64,000 bases of DNA from JAQVIJ01 sp041287365. Its GTDB lineage: Bacteria; Desulfobacterota; Dissulfuribacteria; Dissulfuribacterales; DYLC01. Of the stretch, positions 25,462 through 34,426 are shown piece by piece. The notes below the pieces were generated by a model, which worked only from the letters and a program-made list of their open reading frames with translations, ran no database searches and was not told where the DNA came from. The stretch is taken from the NCBI GenBank assembly GCA_041287365.1, contig JBEULL010000019.1, forward strand, positions 1 to 64,000, in the 5' to 3' direction. Every line of letters begins with the position of its first letter. Position 1 is the first letter of the stretch. The translations under genes and the position numbers were made by a program.

Positions 25462-27783
25462 TCAGGTTGTTTGAATGATGTGCACATCCCTTTGAGGGAA
25501 TGGAATGGAGATTCCGGCAGTTCTGAACTCGGCGTCTATTTGGCTGCGCAGGTCCGTCTCCACATCGAAGCGCTCCGTAATGTTTTGTATGTAGCAGACC
25601 AGCATAAAATCCAGAGAGCTGTCTCCGAAGTTACGGAAGAGCACCTTGGGCTTAGGGTGTCTTTCATCCTTCAGCACCTTTGGGTGCGCCATGGCCACCT
25701 TCAATAAAATGGAACGTACCAGTTCGATGTCGCTTCCGTAGGCCACTCCCACGGGTATTCGGAGCCTTCCACTTCGGTCATCGTGCGTCCAGTTGATGAC
25801 CTCCTTGGAGATGAGGTCGGAGTTGGGGACTATGATATCGGCGTTGTCGAAGCTCTGAATCACAGTGGAGCGTACGGATATGCGTTTTACAAAGCCCTCT
25901 GTGTTTCCAATAACGATCCAGTCTCCCTTTTTTATGGGCTGTTCAAAGAGTAATATCAGGCCGGATACGAAGTTGTTGATGATGTTTTGCAGGCCGAAAC
26001 CTATGCCAACGGACAGAGCGCCGGCTATAATTGCCAGATTGGAGAGGTTGATGCCGGCTATCAAGGCACCGGTAAGCGCTGCTATGATGAACCCTGTATA
26101 GCCCGAGATGGTGACCAGGGCATCCACTGCGCCGGGGTCCATGGCTGAATCCATTTTATAGCGCTGCTTTATGGTGTGTTTTATGGCTCTAGCGCATATC
26201 CAAAGTATCAGAAATATCAAGAAACCAACAAAGGCCTTGAGTGGAGAAAAGGTCAGCTCGCCGATCTGCACACCCTTGACAAGGTATTCCTGAATGCGTG
26301 TGGAGACAGTCCCTTTTATGTCCCATGCGGTCAGGATCAAGAGGCATGAGATCGCCCAAATGAAGAGCTGAAGGGACATCTGAAGCCATAAAACGGCATA
26401 GAATGGTTTACCTGCCTTGATGCCGAGGCGTTCCCGCACAGGCTGAACCGTATCGTTTTCATGTAATACCCTGCGGAATCCCGATACCAGAAGTCGAGTG
26501 AGCCACGATGTCAGCACAATGAAGAAGACAGTCAGCAGAACGCCTGTCAGCATATATTCCGCCAGGTTGTGATAACCTATAAAGTTTATGGTAAGAATGA
26601 ATAGCAGGCCGATTTCGCATGAGCGGAGAAATCTGAGGGCTGCTTGCTTCAATTTTATGGCGTTCAATACCCAGAACAGGCCAAGAATTATCAAAAAAAA
26701 GCCCAGCAGCCGCGCTATCTCTCTTACAGGTCCTGGAGCGTCTTGAAAGAGTGATGCCTGATGGACAATCAAAAAAGGGAGTACGCAGGCGATCGCTATA
26801 CCACAGCGCCGCAGAATGGTTTTTTTCTGCATGGAGTCCAGTTGCAGGATATCAGCCTCCAGGAGCAGCACCAGTGTGGCAAGTTGAAAAAGATAGAAAA
26901 GCAAGGTGTAGATGGCAAGAGTGGTCAGATTGTCCGGCAAAAAGGAGTGTCGCACAAATCCCAGGGCTATGCCGGCAAAGGTCAGTGGCACGATGCCGGG
27001 TGCATAGCGCGCATAGGAGACATCCATATATTTCAGAAAAACACCGAGCATTTTATCGTGCTGTCGAATGAAGGCCTTTACGGTCCTTCTCGTGTATATA
27101 CCAAGCCAAAACCCGAGGCCCAATATCAGCAAGACCCCCATTGACTCCCATGAATTCAAGTCCGAGAGACCGTTTTTTTGCGAGAGCAGCTCATCGAGAT
27201 ACCCTTTGATGGTGGACAATAATGTCAACATCGCATCTTTTGTCTGGCTTGTATCGGTCGCGCCGGCCAACAGCAGGCCGTAGAGGCTCTTTTCTCGATA
27301 AAAGAGCTGCTGAGAAGCCAGGTGTGACCGTTTTTTTTGCAGGGCTGCAATGCCGTCCTGAATGGCCAAGGCCAGCAACCTGGACTCGGCCATCTGGCTT
27401 TCCAGTTGTGCCTTTTGTTTCATGAGGTTCTTGCGCTGTCTGGCAATCTCCGGTGTGTCAGCGTCGTTTGCAGGCCCTATGGCATCCATGGATGCGTTGA
27501 GCCTGGTAAGTTCGGTTTCGATGGACTCCAAACAGCTTTTGTTCTGTTTTCCAAAGGTATCGAGACGCTCGATGAGGTCATTGAGTGCCGCTTCTGCACC
27601 GTTGTCAGGCGGCCGAGATTGTACCAGTTTCTGTATCATGGCCTGGGATGGTAGGTCGTTGCAGACCTTTTCCTGACAAAGTGAAACTGATACTGTGAGT
27701 AACAGAAAGACGACTGTCAGATATGGAATCAAAAAGCCCCTTACTGAAAAGAATGATGGGAATGGTGTGACCGGTTCGGCCAT
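25462..27783 (-). CDS. MscS-family mechanosensitive channel, large form
   Basis: The ATG at 27783 has a GGAGG site eight bases upstream and gives 773 residues; another ATG at 27801 overlaps that site. A signal-like N-terminal helix is followed by a periplasmic coiled region (about residues 60-190), then roughly ten membrane helices and the MscS core near residues 560-750: the glycine/alanine-rich pore helix and beta domain QNIINNFVSGLILLFEQPIKKGDWI, typical of MscS. The size and periplasmic part resemble MscK/YbiO-type channels. It should open under osmotic downshock. Confidence 0.9.
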   Translation of the reverse strand: MAEPVTPFPSFFSVRGFLIPYLTVVFLLLTVSVSLCQEKVCNDLPSQAMIQKLVQSRPPDNGAEAALNDLIERLDTFGKQNKSCLESIETELTRLNASMDAIGPANDADTPEIARQRKNLMKQKAQLESQMAESRLLALAIQDGIAALQKKRSHLASQQLFYREKSLYGLLLAGATDTSQTKDAMLTLLSTIKGYLDELLSQKNGLSDLNSWESMGVLLILGLGFWLGIYTRRTVKAFIRQHDKMLGVFLKYMDVSYARYAPGIVPLTFAGIALGFVRHSFLPDNLTTLAIYTLLFYLFQLATLVLLLEADILQLDSMQKKTILRRCGIAIACVLPFLIVHQASLFQDAPGPVREIARLLGFFLIILGLFWVLNAIKLKQAALRFLRSCEIGLLFILTINFIGYHNLAEYMLTGVLLTVFFIVLTSWLTRLLVSGFRRVLHENDTVQPVRERLGIKAGKPFYAVLWLQMSLQLFIWAISCLLILTAWDIKGTVSTRIQEYLVKGVQIGELTFSPLKAFVGFLIFLILWICARAIKHTIKQRYKMDSAMDPGAVDALVTISGYTGFIIAALTGALIAGINLSNLAIIAGALSVGIGFGLQNIINNFVSGLILLFEQPIKKGDWIVIGNTEGFVKRISVRSTVIQSFDNADIIVPNSDLISKEVINWTHDDRSGRLRIPVGVAYGSDIELVRSILLKVAMAHPKVLKDERHPKPKVLFRNFGDSSLDFMLVCYIQNITERFDVETDLRSQIDAEFRTAGISIPFPQRDVHIIQTT

Positions 27784-27965
27784 TGTTTTGTGCCTCCACA
27801 TATCAAATGAATCAAGTCGATATGATATCAGCTAACGTCAGTTTGGCAACGGCCCATCAGGAAGGCCTGAATCCGTAATCAGACTGCACCTGCGTTTGGA
27901 CATGAAAGGAATGTCTCAAAAAAAATCCTGTAATTTTGCAGGAAAGCTGTTATATTTTATCAAAT

Positions 27966-29027
27966 ATGGCTACACAGGAACCCATTCAACCCCCACTCAA
28001 AAAAGAAAAAGACGCCTTGAAAAACGAAATGGCTGTCAGGTCCATGAAGCGCCTTTCCTGTCGGGAGAAGGTAAAAAACCTGTTGCAGCTCTTCAAAAAG
28101 GATGACAGGGTGCTGGTTATCATTGTTTCAGACCCGGATTCCATGGCCTCTGCCTTCGCATTGCAACGACTGTTGCGCAGGCGTGTGGAGGGTATAACCA
28201 TCGCTCATCCTAATGAGATGAAACGGGTCAACAATATCGCTATGAAAGAGCTGCTCAAGATACCTCTGGAGCGGCTGAAAAACATCAAAATCGAACATTA
28301 CACCAAGTTTGTTCTGCTGGATTCACAACCTCATCATCTGCCAGAATTAGCCCAGTTTTCATATCATGTTGTCATCGACCATCACCCCGTGACAGAGGGC
28401 TGGAGTGCCTCTTTTATAGATATCAGGCCGGAATACGGGGCTACCGCCACCATGCTTGCTGAGTATCTCAAGGCCGCCAAGATAGTGCCTTCTGTGCATT
28501 TGGCCACTGCCCTTTTTTATGCCATCAAGACCGATACCCTTAATTTTACCAAGAAGGCCGTGGCTGCAGACATGTTGTGTTTTCAAAACCTTTTTAAGCG
28601 TATCAATCAGCAGTTGTTGAATAAGATTGAATCTTCCACCATTCGAAAAAGCGAGATCAAGTACTTCAAGATGGCCTTTGCCAATGTCGTAGTGCACGAA
28701 AATCGTATATATTGTCACATAGAAAAGCTGCCCAATCCCGATCTGCTGGTGGTTATCGCCGATTTTTTGACCTGTGTGCACGAAGTTGGCTGGGTGATAG
28801 TTTCAGGCAGATGTGCCGATAAACTGGTGGTTATTCTCAGATGTGACGGCTACAAGAAGGATGCAGGCAAACTTGCTCAGAAACTCTTTAAGGATATCGG
28901 TTCAGCAGGTGGTCACAAACAGCGCGCCCGCGCCGAGATCCCATGGGAAAATCTGCCTGAAAAATTGAGCAGCCGTTTTACCACCTCCACGTTGCGCAGG
29001 CTTGTCACCGAACATTTGGACAGATAA
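27966..29027 (+). CDS. DHH-family phosphoesterase (nanoRNase/pAp phosphatase-like)
   Basis: Starting at the ATG at 27966, the protein has 353 residues (the frame reaches a TTG at 27936). Motif I reads SDPDSMASAFAL rather than the common ADGDA form, followed by LLDSQPHH, the name-giving VIDHHPVTEGW, and GATATMLAEYL. The C-terminal DHHA1 motif appears as GSAGGHKQRARAEIP. These indicate a metal-dependent phosphoesterase acting on short oligonucleotides or phosphoadenosine-type nucleotides. It is 16 bases ahead of glgC on the same strand. Confidence 0.87.
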   Translation: MATQEPIQPPLKKEKDALKNEMAVRSMKRLSCREKVKNLLQLFKKDDRVLVIIVSDPDSMASAFALQRLLRRRVEGITIAHPNEMKRVNNIAMKELLKIPLERLKNIKIEHYTKFVLLDSQPHHLPELAQFSYHVVIDHHPVTEGWSASFIDIRPEYGATATMLAEYLKAAKIVPSVHLATALFYAIKTDTLNFTKKAVAADMLCFQNLFKRINQQLLNKIESSTIRKSEIKYFKMAFANVVVHENRIYCHIEKLPNPDLLVVIADFLTCVHEVGWVIVSGRCADKLVVILRCDGYKKDAGKLAQKLFKDIGSAGGHKQRARAEIPWENLPEKLSSRFTTSTLRRLVTEHLDR

Positions 29028-29043
29028 AAAAGGAGACCTGATT

Positions 29044-30243
29044 ATGCCAAACACCATAGCGATGATCCTGGCCGGAGGAAGGGTCGGTGAGCTGGATGTC
29101 CTGACACATGAGCGGCCCAAGTCCACTGTCCCATTCGGTGGACTCTATCGCATCATAGATTTCCCTTTGAGCAATCTCATGAATTCAGGCATAGAGCGTG
29201 TGGGCATTTTGAGTCAATATCGCTCTTCATCTCTTATAAAACACATAGGCATGGGGGCTTCATGGGATATGGTGGGAAGACATCGAGGTGTTAGTCTTTT
29301 GCCGCCTTTTCACGGACTCAATGCCTCGGATTGGTATAAGGGCACCGCGGATGCCGTGTATCAGAACCTGGATTTCATTCGCTCGCATTCCCCTGATCTT
29401 GTGGTGCTTCTTTCAGGGGATCATGTCTATTCCATGGATTACCGAAAGGTCATAGCCTTTCATCAGGATATGCAGGCCGATGCCACGGCGGTCTTTACGT
29501 TCATGCACGGCGATACATCCAGATTCGGTCAGGCCGTAATAGCCGAGGATAACTTGAGCGGCGGCCGGATACTCGAATATGTTGAAAAACCTGCCGTCCC
29601 CATATCCAATTGGGTCTCACTGACCATATTTGTCTTCAAGACGCATGTCCTGGAGGAGTTGCTGACGGCCAATGTGACGGCTGCGTCACATGAATTCGGC
29701 AGGGACATTCTGCCGAATCTGGTGAAAAACTATCGTTTTTTTGGCTATAAATTCCATGGCTATTGGGCATATAGCCGCACCCTTGAAGAATATTGGAATG
29801 CCAATATGGCCCTTTTGGGCAGGCGTCCTGTCATAGATCTGCATCAATGGCGTGTGCGCACCAATCTGGATCACGAGGCCATACGAGACAGGCCTCCAGC
29901 GATAATAGGCCCTTCCGCCGTCTTGCGTAATGTTAGATGTTATAATGGAGTGCAAGTGGAGGGCAGTGTTGAAAATTCCATTTTGTTTCCTGGGGCTTGC
30001 GTGGAAAAGGGGGCGGAGGTCAGGAATTCCATTCTGTTTTTCGATACGCATGTGAAAGGTGGCACTCGCTTGAATCGTGTCATAACGGATATCGGTGTTC
30101 GAATCGGTAGAAACTGCACTGTGGGGGGTGTTGAAGACAAGGAAAAGAGCGAGCTTACAGTGATAGGGATGAATGCCGATCTTTCAGATGGAGTTGTGAT
30201 ACCGGCAGGCGGTCGTGTCTTGCCTCGCTCCTCGGTCAGCTGA
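29044..30243 (+). CDS. glgC: Glucose-1-phosphate adenylyltransferase
   Basis: The ATG at 29044 follows an AGGAG site and gives 399 residues. Motifs: GGRVGELDVLTHERPKSTVPFGGLYRIIDFPLSN at the N-terminus (nucleotide binding and allosteric region), GTADAVYQN near residue 100, VLLSGDHVY, and a left-handed beta-helix C-terminus with hexapeptide repeats (VEGSVENSILFPGACVEKGAEVRNSILF). The enzyme makes ADP-glucose from glucose-1-phosphate and ATP for glycogen. The N-terminal loop reads GGRVGELDVLT where GGxGxRLxPLT is typical, as is common in bacterial GlgC. With malQ at 61.8 kb it points to glycogen metabolism. Confidence 0.92.
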   Translation: MPNTIAMILAGGRVGELDVLTHERPKSTVPFGGLYRIIDFPLSNLMNSGIERVGILSQYRSSSLIKHIGMGASWDMVGRHRGVSLLPPFHGLNASDWYKGTADAVYQNLDFIRSHSPDLVVLLSGDHVYSMDYRKVIAFHQDMQADATAVFTFMHGDTSRFGQAVIAEDNLSGGRILEYVEKPAVPISNWVSLTIFVFKTHVLEELLTANVTAASHEFGRDILPNLVKNYRFFGYKFHGYWAYSRTLEEYWNANMALLGRRPVIDLHQWRVRTNLDHEAIRDRPPAIIGPSAVLRNVRCYNGVQVEGSVENSILFPGACVEKGAEVRNSILFFDTHVKGGTRLNRVITDIGVRIGRNCTVGGVEDKEKSELTVIGMNADLSDGVVIPAGGRVLPRSSVS

Positions 30244-31063
30244 TAGAATGTCTTAGAAGTTGGTTTTCTATTTCGATTGAGAGGTTCAACGGAGAGACCG
30301 GCGCTCCTTTATGAATCTCTTGGATAGGGAAGTTACCTTCACAGACCGCCTTGATGGTTTGAATGATGAGCGGGATTTCACGTTTTACGGTTTCTTTTCT
30401 GATTTCTGCAAATAGAGGAAGGTTTTCCCTCCATATTTTCTGTAATTCGGCTTCACCGAGTTGGCGCAACTGTTGTTCGTAATGTTCCCATAACCCTTGC
30501 CATTTTGAGCCTGTTATCGGAAAGGAACAGTAAGTGATGGCAGGGCCTCTGTCCAGTTCCGGTGTCACCAGGTGCATCATGGCGCCTGCAGTCTTGTGTT
30601 GTTTCGATATGAGTTGCCAGACCACCTCCTGCCATGTGCCCACAGGCCCGCCCGGTTCTGCCGGATGCAGGTTTATGGTGGGGATGGCTGTGCATAGTTG
30701 GGGGCTGACTACCCACATATAGCCTGCCAGTACTATAAAATTCGGGTTCAAATCGCCTAATAGCCGCAGTATTTCCTGGTGATATGCGGTCCTCCACTTA
30801 TCTTTGTTTTGTTTGCGCAGTTCAGGAAGGAATCCCATGGCCGATAGAGAGATGGTGGGAATCCCTGCCTCTTGGGCCAGCTGCATTATTGTGTCGCTGT
30901 ACGGCCCTTCACCGGCGTTTTTTGAGCAGAAGACATGATTGAAACGACCGGGGATAAGTCCAGTGCCCACGGCCTTTTTGACCTCTAAAAGGAGATCTAT
31001 GGCCGCTTGGTCCCTGCCCGTCGTCCACCATCCAAATCCATTTTGACATGATGGGGTCATCAT
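30236..31063 (-). CDS. PurN-like formyltransferase-fold protein
   Basis: The protein has 275 residues. The fold of phosphoribosylglycinamide formyltransferase is visible: HVFCSKNAGEGPYSD, LNPNFIVLAGYMWVVSP, then the folate-site region TINLHPAEPGGPVGTWQEVVWQ and GAMMHLVTPELDRGPAITYC. In classic PurN the catalytic triad is Asn, His and Asp, found here as N-L-H-P and the D in PELDRG. The insertion GPVGTW and the C-terminal extension mark it as a relative, so formyl transfer to a substrate other than GAR is possible. It overlaps glgC by 8 bases at its 3' end (convergent). Confidence 0.82.
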   Translation of the reverse strand: MMTPSCQNGFGWWTTGRDQAAIDLLLEVKKAVGTGLIPGRFNHVFCSKNAGEGPYSDTIMQLAQEAGIPTISLSAMGFLPELRKQNKDKWRTAYHQEILRLLGDLNPNFIVLAGYMWVVSPQLCTAIPTINLHPAEPGGPVGTWQEVVWQLISKQHKTAGAMMHLVTPELDRGPAITYCSFPITGSKWQGLWEHYEQQLRQLGEAELQKIWRENLPLFAEIRKETVKREIPLIIQTIKAVCEGNFPIQEIHKGAPVSPLNLSIEIENQLLRHSIS

Positions 31064-31072
31064 GATGGTCTG

Positions 31073-31456
31073 TTATAGCCTGCGAGGGTTCATATACAGC
31101 TTCAGAAATCCATCCGGCCTCACCTCCGCCAGGAGTTTTTTGGCCCTTTTGGCTATTTCGATCATGTGTTTGGTCCCTTCCGATTGGCCGTCCCAAAAGC
31201 AGATTACAAAGTCCGCCGCCTTCAGAATCACTTCGTTTCGCATCATGGTGGCCTTCAGGCCGTGTTTATTCCATTCGGATGGAATGATCTTGCATTCCAT
31301 GCCTCGCTGCCTGGCATATTCCTCCCCCATGCGGTCAGCGCCCGGTGCATTTCCGGACAAGATGATGTCGCCTTCCATAAGGATTTGATTCAGAACCTCT
31401 GCAACCAATTCTATGGAGTCCACATTCCTTGAACCACCTACAGCGACCTTTGCCAT
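31073..31456 (-). CDS. SLOG-fold DUF2493 protein
   Basis: The ATG at 31456 has a perfect AGGAGG site five bases upstream, so the longer frame to 31489 is not used. The 127-residue protein starts with KVAVGGSRNVDS, followed by the SLOG glycine loop ILSGNAPGADRMGEEYARQRG and ending with the helix-rich KAADFVICFWDGQSEGTKHMIEIAKRA. SLOG proteins bind nucleotide-derived ligands; this subfamily is small and of unknown role. It ends 9 bases before the PurN-like gene, probably as an operon. Confidence 0.85.
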   Translation of the reverse strand: MAKVAVGGSRNVDSIELVAEVLNQILMEGDIILSGNAPGADRMGEEYARQRGMECKIIPSEWNKHGLKATMMRNEVILKAADFVICFWDGQSEGTKHMIEIAKRAKKLLAEVRPDGFLKLYMNPRRL

Positions 31457-31550
31457 GGAGACCTCCTTTGAGGTAGGTTTCAAACCCATATTTTTTTGCT
31501 ATATTACCACAGTTTTTTGAGTAAGAATAGATAAAGCTGGAGCGTCATAT

Positions 31551-31829
31551 ATGACATTGGATGATTTGAAAGTGGGAGAACGAGGCAGGATAACAAGGTT
31601 GAATGCAGCAGGCCCCTTCAAAAAACGCCTTCTGGAGATGGGTTTCATACAGGGAGTCGAGGTCAAGGTCATCAAATACGCCCCGCTTTTGGATCCAGTG
31701 GAATACTGCATCAAGGGCTATCATGTAAGTCTCAGACATGAAGAGGCGCAGCTTATAGATGTGGAACCAGTAAGCGGTTCCTGTTCTTGTGATGTCGGGT
31801 TCAAACGACGTAGAAACAGAGTGGCATGA
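31551..31829 (+). CDS. feoA: FeoA-domain protein
   Basis: The protein has 92 residues. It matches the small SH3-like FeoA domain: LDDLKVGERGRITRLN, RLLEMGFIQGVEVKVIKYAPLLDPVEYCIKGYHVSLRHEEAQLI. FeoA normally assists the ferrous-iron transporter FeoB, but no feoB is in the window. A Cys-containing tail (CSCDVGFKRRRNRVA) extends beyond the usual domain. A role in iron transport or regulation is plausible. Confidence 0.88.
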   Translation: MTLDDLKVGERGRITRLNAAGPFKKRLLEMGFIQGVEVKVIKYAPLLDPVEYCIKGYHVSLRHEEAQLIDVEPVSGSCSCDVGFKRRRNRVA

Positions 31830-31838
31830 TGAATAAAG

Positions 31839-31914
31839 TGGAGCCGGCAGTCGGATTCGAACCGATGACCTGCTGATTACGAATCAGCTGCTCTACCAGC
31901 TGAGCTATGCCGGC
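31839..31914 (-). tRNA. tRNA-Thr (CGT)
   Basis: The minus strand reads GCCGGCATAGCTCAGCTGG onward, with a 7-bp acceptor stem (GCCGGCA/TGCCGGC), D arm, an anticodon stem CTGAT/ATCAG around the loop TCGTA with CGT as anticodon, a T arm containing GGTTCGAATCC, and an encoded CCA tail (TGG at 31839-31841). The anticodon CGT reads ACG, so the amino acid is threonine. Intact 76-base cloverleaf. Confidence 0.95.
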
Positions 31915-31992
31915 CTCACACGAAGGTTTTTTACTCGATTTCAGTTGGATTTTCAAGGGTGAACCGTTGACATGTTAATTGCCGGACAAGTC

Positions 31993-32388
31993 TTAATTTT
32001 CAAGATAGCGTAGGTATGTCCTGCCGTCCTCTACCATGATTCTTGCCTTAATGGTCAGGTATTCACCCTGTCTGGCCTGTTTCGGCCTTTTGCCTGTGAC
32101 ATGAATGCAGCGTCCTTCGCCTGTCAGTGTCCAGTCGCTGCGGGTTTTCAGAACAGTGGCGTCACTGCATGGGCTCCAGCCATCGAATCGGCCATAAACT
32201 TTGACAATCTTTCCGTTGACTCCTCCATAGATATCCTGCACATTCCATGCCCTGCCTGGCTCGCCGAATGCGAGGCTGTTTCCAAAGGAACATGACACGA
32301 AGGACAACATAGCTAAACAGCCGAACATGAACCATTTTGTTTTATGCAGGGCAGGTGTGCAGATTACGGTATGTTTGCAGGGTTTCAT
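31993..32388 (-). CDS. Exported protein of unknown function, OB-fold-like
   Basis: The protein has 131 residues with an N-terminal hydrophobic signal segment around residues 18-36 (WFMFGCLAMLSFVSCSF, with a possible lipobox-like Cys). The mature part has alternating strands (NVQDIYGGVNGKIVKVYGRFDGW, YLTIKARIMVEDGRTYLRYLEN) resembling an OB-fold such as those in tRNA_anti-like or BOF domains. No catalytic motif is visible. It overlaps the downstream end of the C11 protease gene by 4 bases and is probably co-transcribed with it. Confidence 0.65.
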   Translation of the reverse strand: MKPCKHTVICTPALHKTKWFMFGCLAMLSFVSCSFGNSLAFGEPGRAWNVQDIYGGVNGKIVKVYGRFDGWSPCSDATVLKTRSDWTLTGEGRCIHVTGKRPKQARQGEYLTIKARIMVEDGRTYLRYLEN

Positions 32389-34238
32389 TGTGTTTTCTCT
32401 CGATAGAATCGATAAAGTCGAGTGAGGTTTTTCTTGACGGCCTTGCCGCGCCGCTCGGTTGATATCTGTTTGGCTAAATACAGGGCGTTTCTGATGTCTT
32501 CGAAGGAGGTTGTATAAGTGGAACGAACCATGTCATAAGGAACCCACCAATCCGAATACAGGCCCAGTATTATGCCCGTTATCACATCGTCATTCCAGTC
32601 CTGGGGCACAGGGTGCAGCAGGCTCATGCGTTTGTAATAGTCACCAGGTGTAAAGTTCCAAAACGGCACACCGGCAACGGGGTCCATATAAAGGGAGTAC
32701 ACATTTGCATAGTGGTCACGTTTTCCGTTTTCATAATAGTTGACTATGAGCAGATAATCTCCCTTCATGATTTGAGGTTGAGTGCCGTAGGTCTCATAGT
32801 TGTCTCCCGAGTCCGCTGAATCCGGCGAAAAGAAGCCGTTGGTGGTGGTCTGGCCCATCCACGGCGCATTCAGACTGCCATCGGGTTCAAATATAAAGAT
32901 GTCCACATCGGCGTCTCCAGACTGCCATGTATCGTTAAACCATGCCACACCCAGGGCAAAGCCGCCTTTGGTCATTTCATGACCGTTTTGTATGTTGCCC
33001 GTCGCCTGCAAAAATGCGGTTATGAGCTCAGCCCAATTGGGAGTGGATGCATTGATGCTTAAGGTCTTGTAAAGGGCGAGTTCGTCTTGTGTAATCTCTG
33101 TTGAAGCAGGGAAAAACACGGCTATACCATGGGAATCCTCAACAGAACCGACGCTGAAGATGCCTCCAGAGGAACCCGCGGAGACGTGCATCTCCAGCAC
33201 AACGAGCTGTTGTTCGATAAACGAGACAATATCTCGTGATGTTACCCCCACATTGTCTTGCAGTGCGCTCAGCCCCTTAAGAAATGAGACCAGATCGATG
33301 TAGCCACTTTCGCTGTAGGCCTGTGCATTGCTTCTGGCGTTTTCCAGCGCCTGTGCATACAGGTTCATGTTGGAGAGCAAAAGTTGCACAAGTGTCTTGA
33401 GTCTGAAGTGCAGACTCGGCACCATTGACATGTCTATGGCGGATTTGGTGGCATTAGTACGTTTTCCATCATAGGATTGCACGAATTTTTGCACAATGAG
33501 CCGCGCCACTTCTTTCGATGATACATATGGATTGGCTGAAAGGGCTGTAAGTATGTCCTTATAGGGGTTTCCTGTGCCAGGCTCGGTCTCCTCTGAAAAT
33601 ACCAGGTACTTGGTAAGTCCTGAAAACTCATAAGCCACCTCATACATGCCCATGAGACAGGCGTCGAAGTCCAGTATGTCCAGATGCACGCCAGAGGCGG
33701 CTACGCCATTTTTCAGCTGTGCCAGGCTCATAAATGTGCCGGATGTGTCGTCTTGAACAGCGCCCTTGCTCAAGACTTTTGAATATGCCCGCCAGCCCAG
33801 GCCATGGTCCCAGATGGTCAGGGTATATCTGTTGGCCGAATAATTGGTGGCAGCCCAGTATATGAAATCGGCTAAAGTAGCAGGGTCGGCCATGTTCACA
33901 TTGCCCAGGTTTTGAACGTCTTTTACCTGGCCGTTTGTTATGAACAGGCGATGTGTATTGTAGTCAGCCAGATATGAAGGTGGTGTAAAGGAGTATTTGG
34001 GGCTCAGCTCCACTTGCACCAAGACGTTGATGCGGCCATCAAAAGAGGCCTGCCGCATCTCTTCGATGTCCTTTAATGCCTCTTCCGATAGGTTGTTGTC
34101 TCCGCCGATATAGACCATGTACGTCCATTCTGCGGCCATTGCAGTGGAAAATGAAGTCAAAAGCGCCAGTAACAATGCAATACCGATGGCATAAAATCTA
34201 AGGCCGCAAGTATTGGAGTGTTTTTTGTGCAGCGACAT
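32385..34238 (-). CDS. Clostripain-like (C11 family) cysteine peptidase
   Basis: The protein has 617 residues. A signal peptide (GLRFYAIGIALLLALLTSF to TAMAA, about residues 11-35) is followed by the caspase-like clan CD fold: WTYMVYIGGDNNLSEEAL, then catalytic His in YTLTIWDHGLGWR and catalytic Cys in LDFDACLMGMYEVAYEF. The C-terminal region carries beta-strand repeats with acidic residues (WFNDTWQSGDADVDIFIFEPDG), a possible secretion or calcium-binding domain. Clostripain relatives cut after Arg or Lys. It is probably secreted or surface-bound; its target is unknown. Confidence 0.88.
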   Translation of the reverse strand: MSLHKKHSNTCGLRFYAIGIALLLALLTSFSTAMAAEWTYMVYIGGDNNLSEEALKDIEEMRQASFDGRINVLVQVELSPKYSFTPPSYLADYNTHRLFITNGQVKDVQNLGNVNMADPATLADFIYWAATNYSANRYTLTIWDHGLGWRAYSKVLSKGAVQDDTSGTFMSLAQLKNGVAASGVHLDILDFDACLMGMYEVAYEFSGLTKYLVFSEETEPGTGNPYKDILTALSANPYVSSKEVARLIVQKFVQSYDGKRTNATKSAIDMSMVPSLHFRLKTLVQLLLSNMNLYAQALENARSNAQAYSESGYIDLVSFLKGLSALQDNVGVTSRDIVSFIEQQLVVLEMHVSAGSSGGIFSVGSVEDSHGIAVFFPASTEITQDELALYKTLSINASTPNWAELITAFLQATGNIQNGHEMTKGGFALGVAWFNDTWQSGDADVDIFIFEPDGSLNAPWMGQTTTNGFFSPDSADSGDNYETYGTQPQIMKGDYLLIVNYYENGKRDHYANVYSLYMDPVAGVPFWNFTPGDYYKRMSLLHPVPQDWNDDVITGIILGLYSDWWVPYDMVRSTYTTSFEDIRNALYLAKQISTERRGKAVKKNLTRLYRFYREKTQ

Positions 34239-34358
34239 TGAAGACCTCCTGATGTCAGTTTGTTGGATATTAACGCCCTTTCGTTTTTGTTAACATATTT
34301 TGAGAAAAAACAAAGCAAAAAACAATAAATAATTTTTCTCAGACAGCCTGTTTTGCCA

Positions 34359-34387
34359 TTGACACAAAGCGGCTTTTTGGAATAAAA
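34359..34387 (+). promoter_or_regulatory. Candidate promoter of the rhamnose operon
   Basis: TTGACA (34359-34364) with a 17-bp spacer leads to ATAAAA (34382-34387), 39 bp before the rfbA start. The divergent neighbour is the C11 protease gene (start 34238), so the 188-bp gap probably holds promoters in both directions. Confidence 0.4.
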
Positions 34388-34426
34388 GAGGCATTCAAAA
34401 ATATATACTTTACAGGGTATCGCTAT

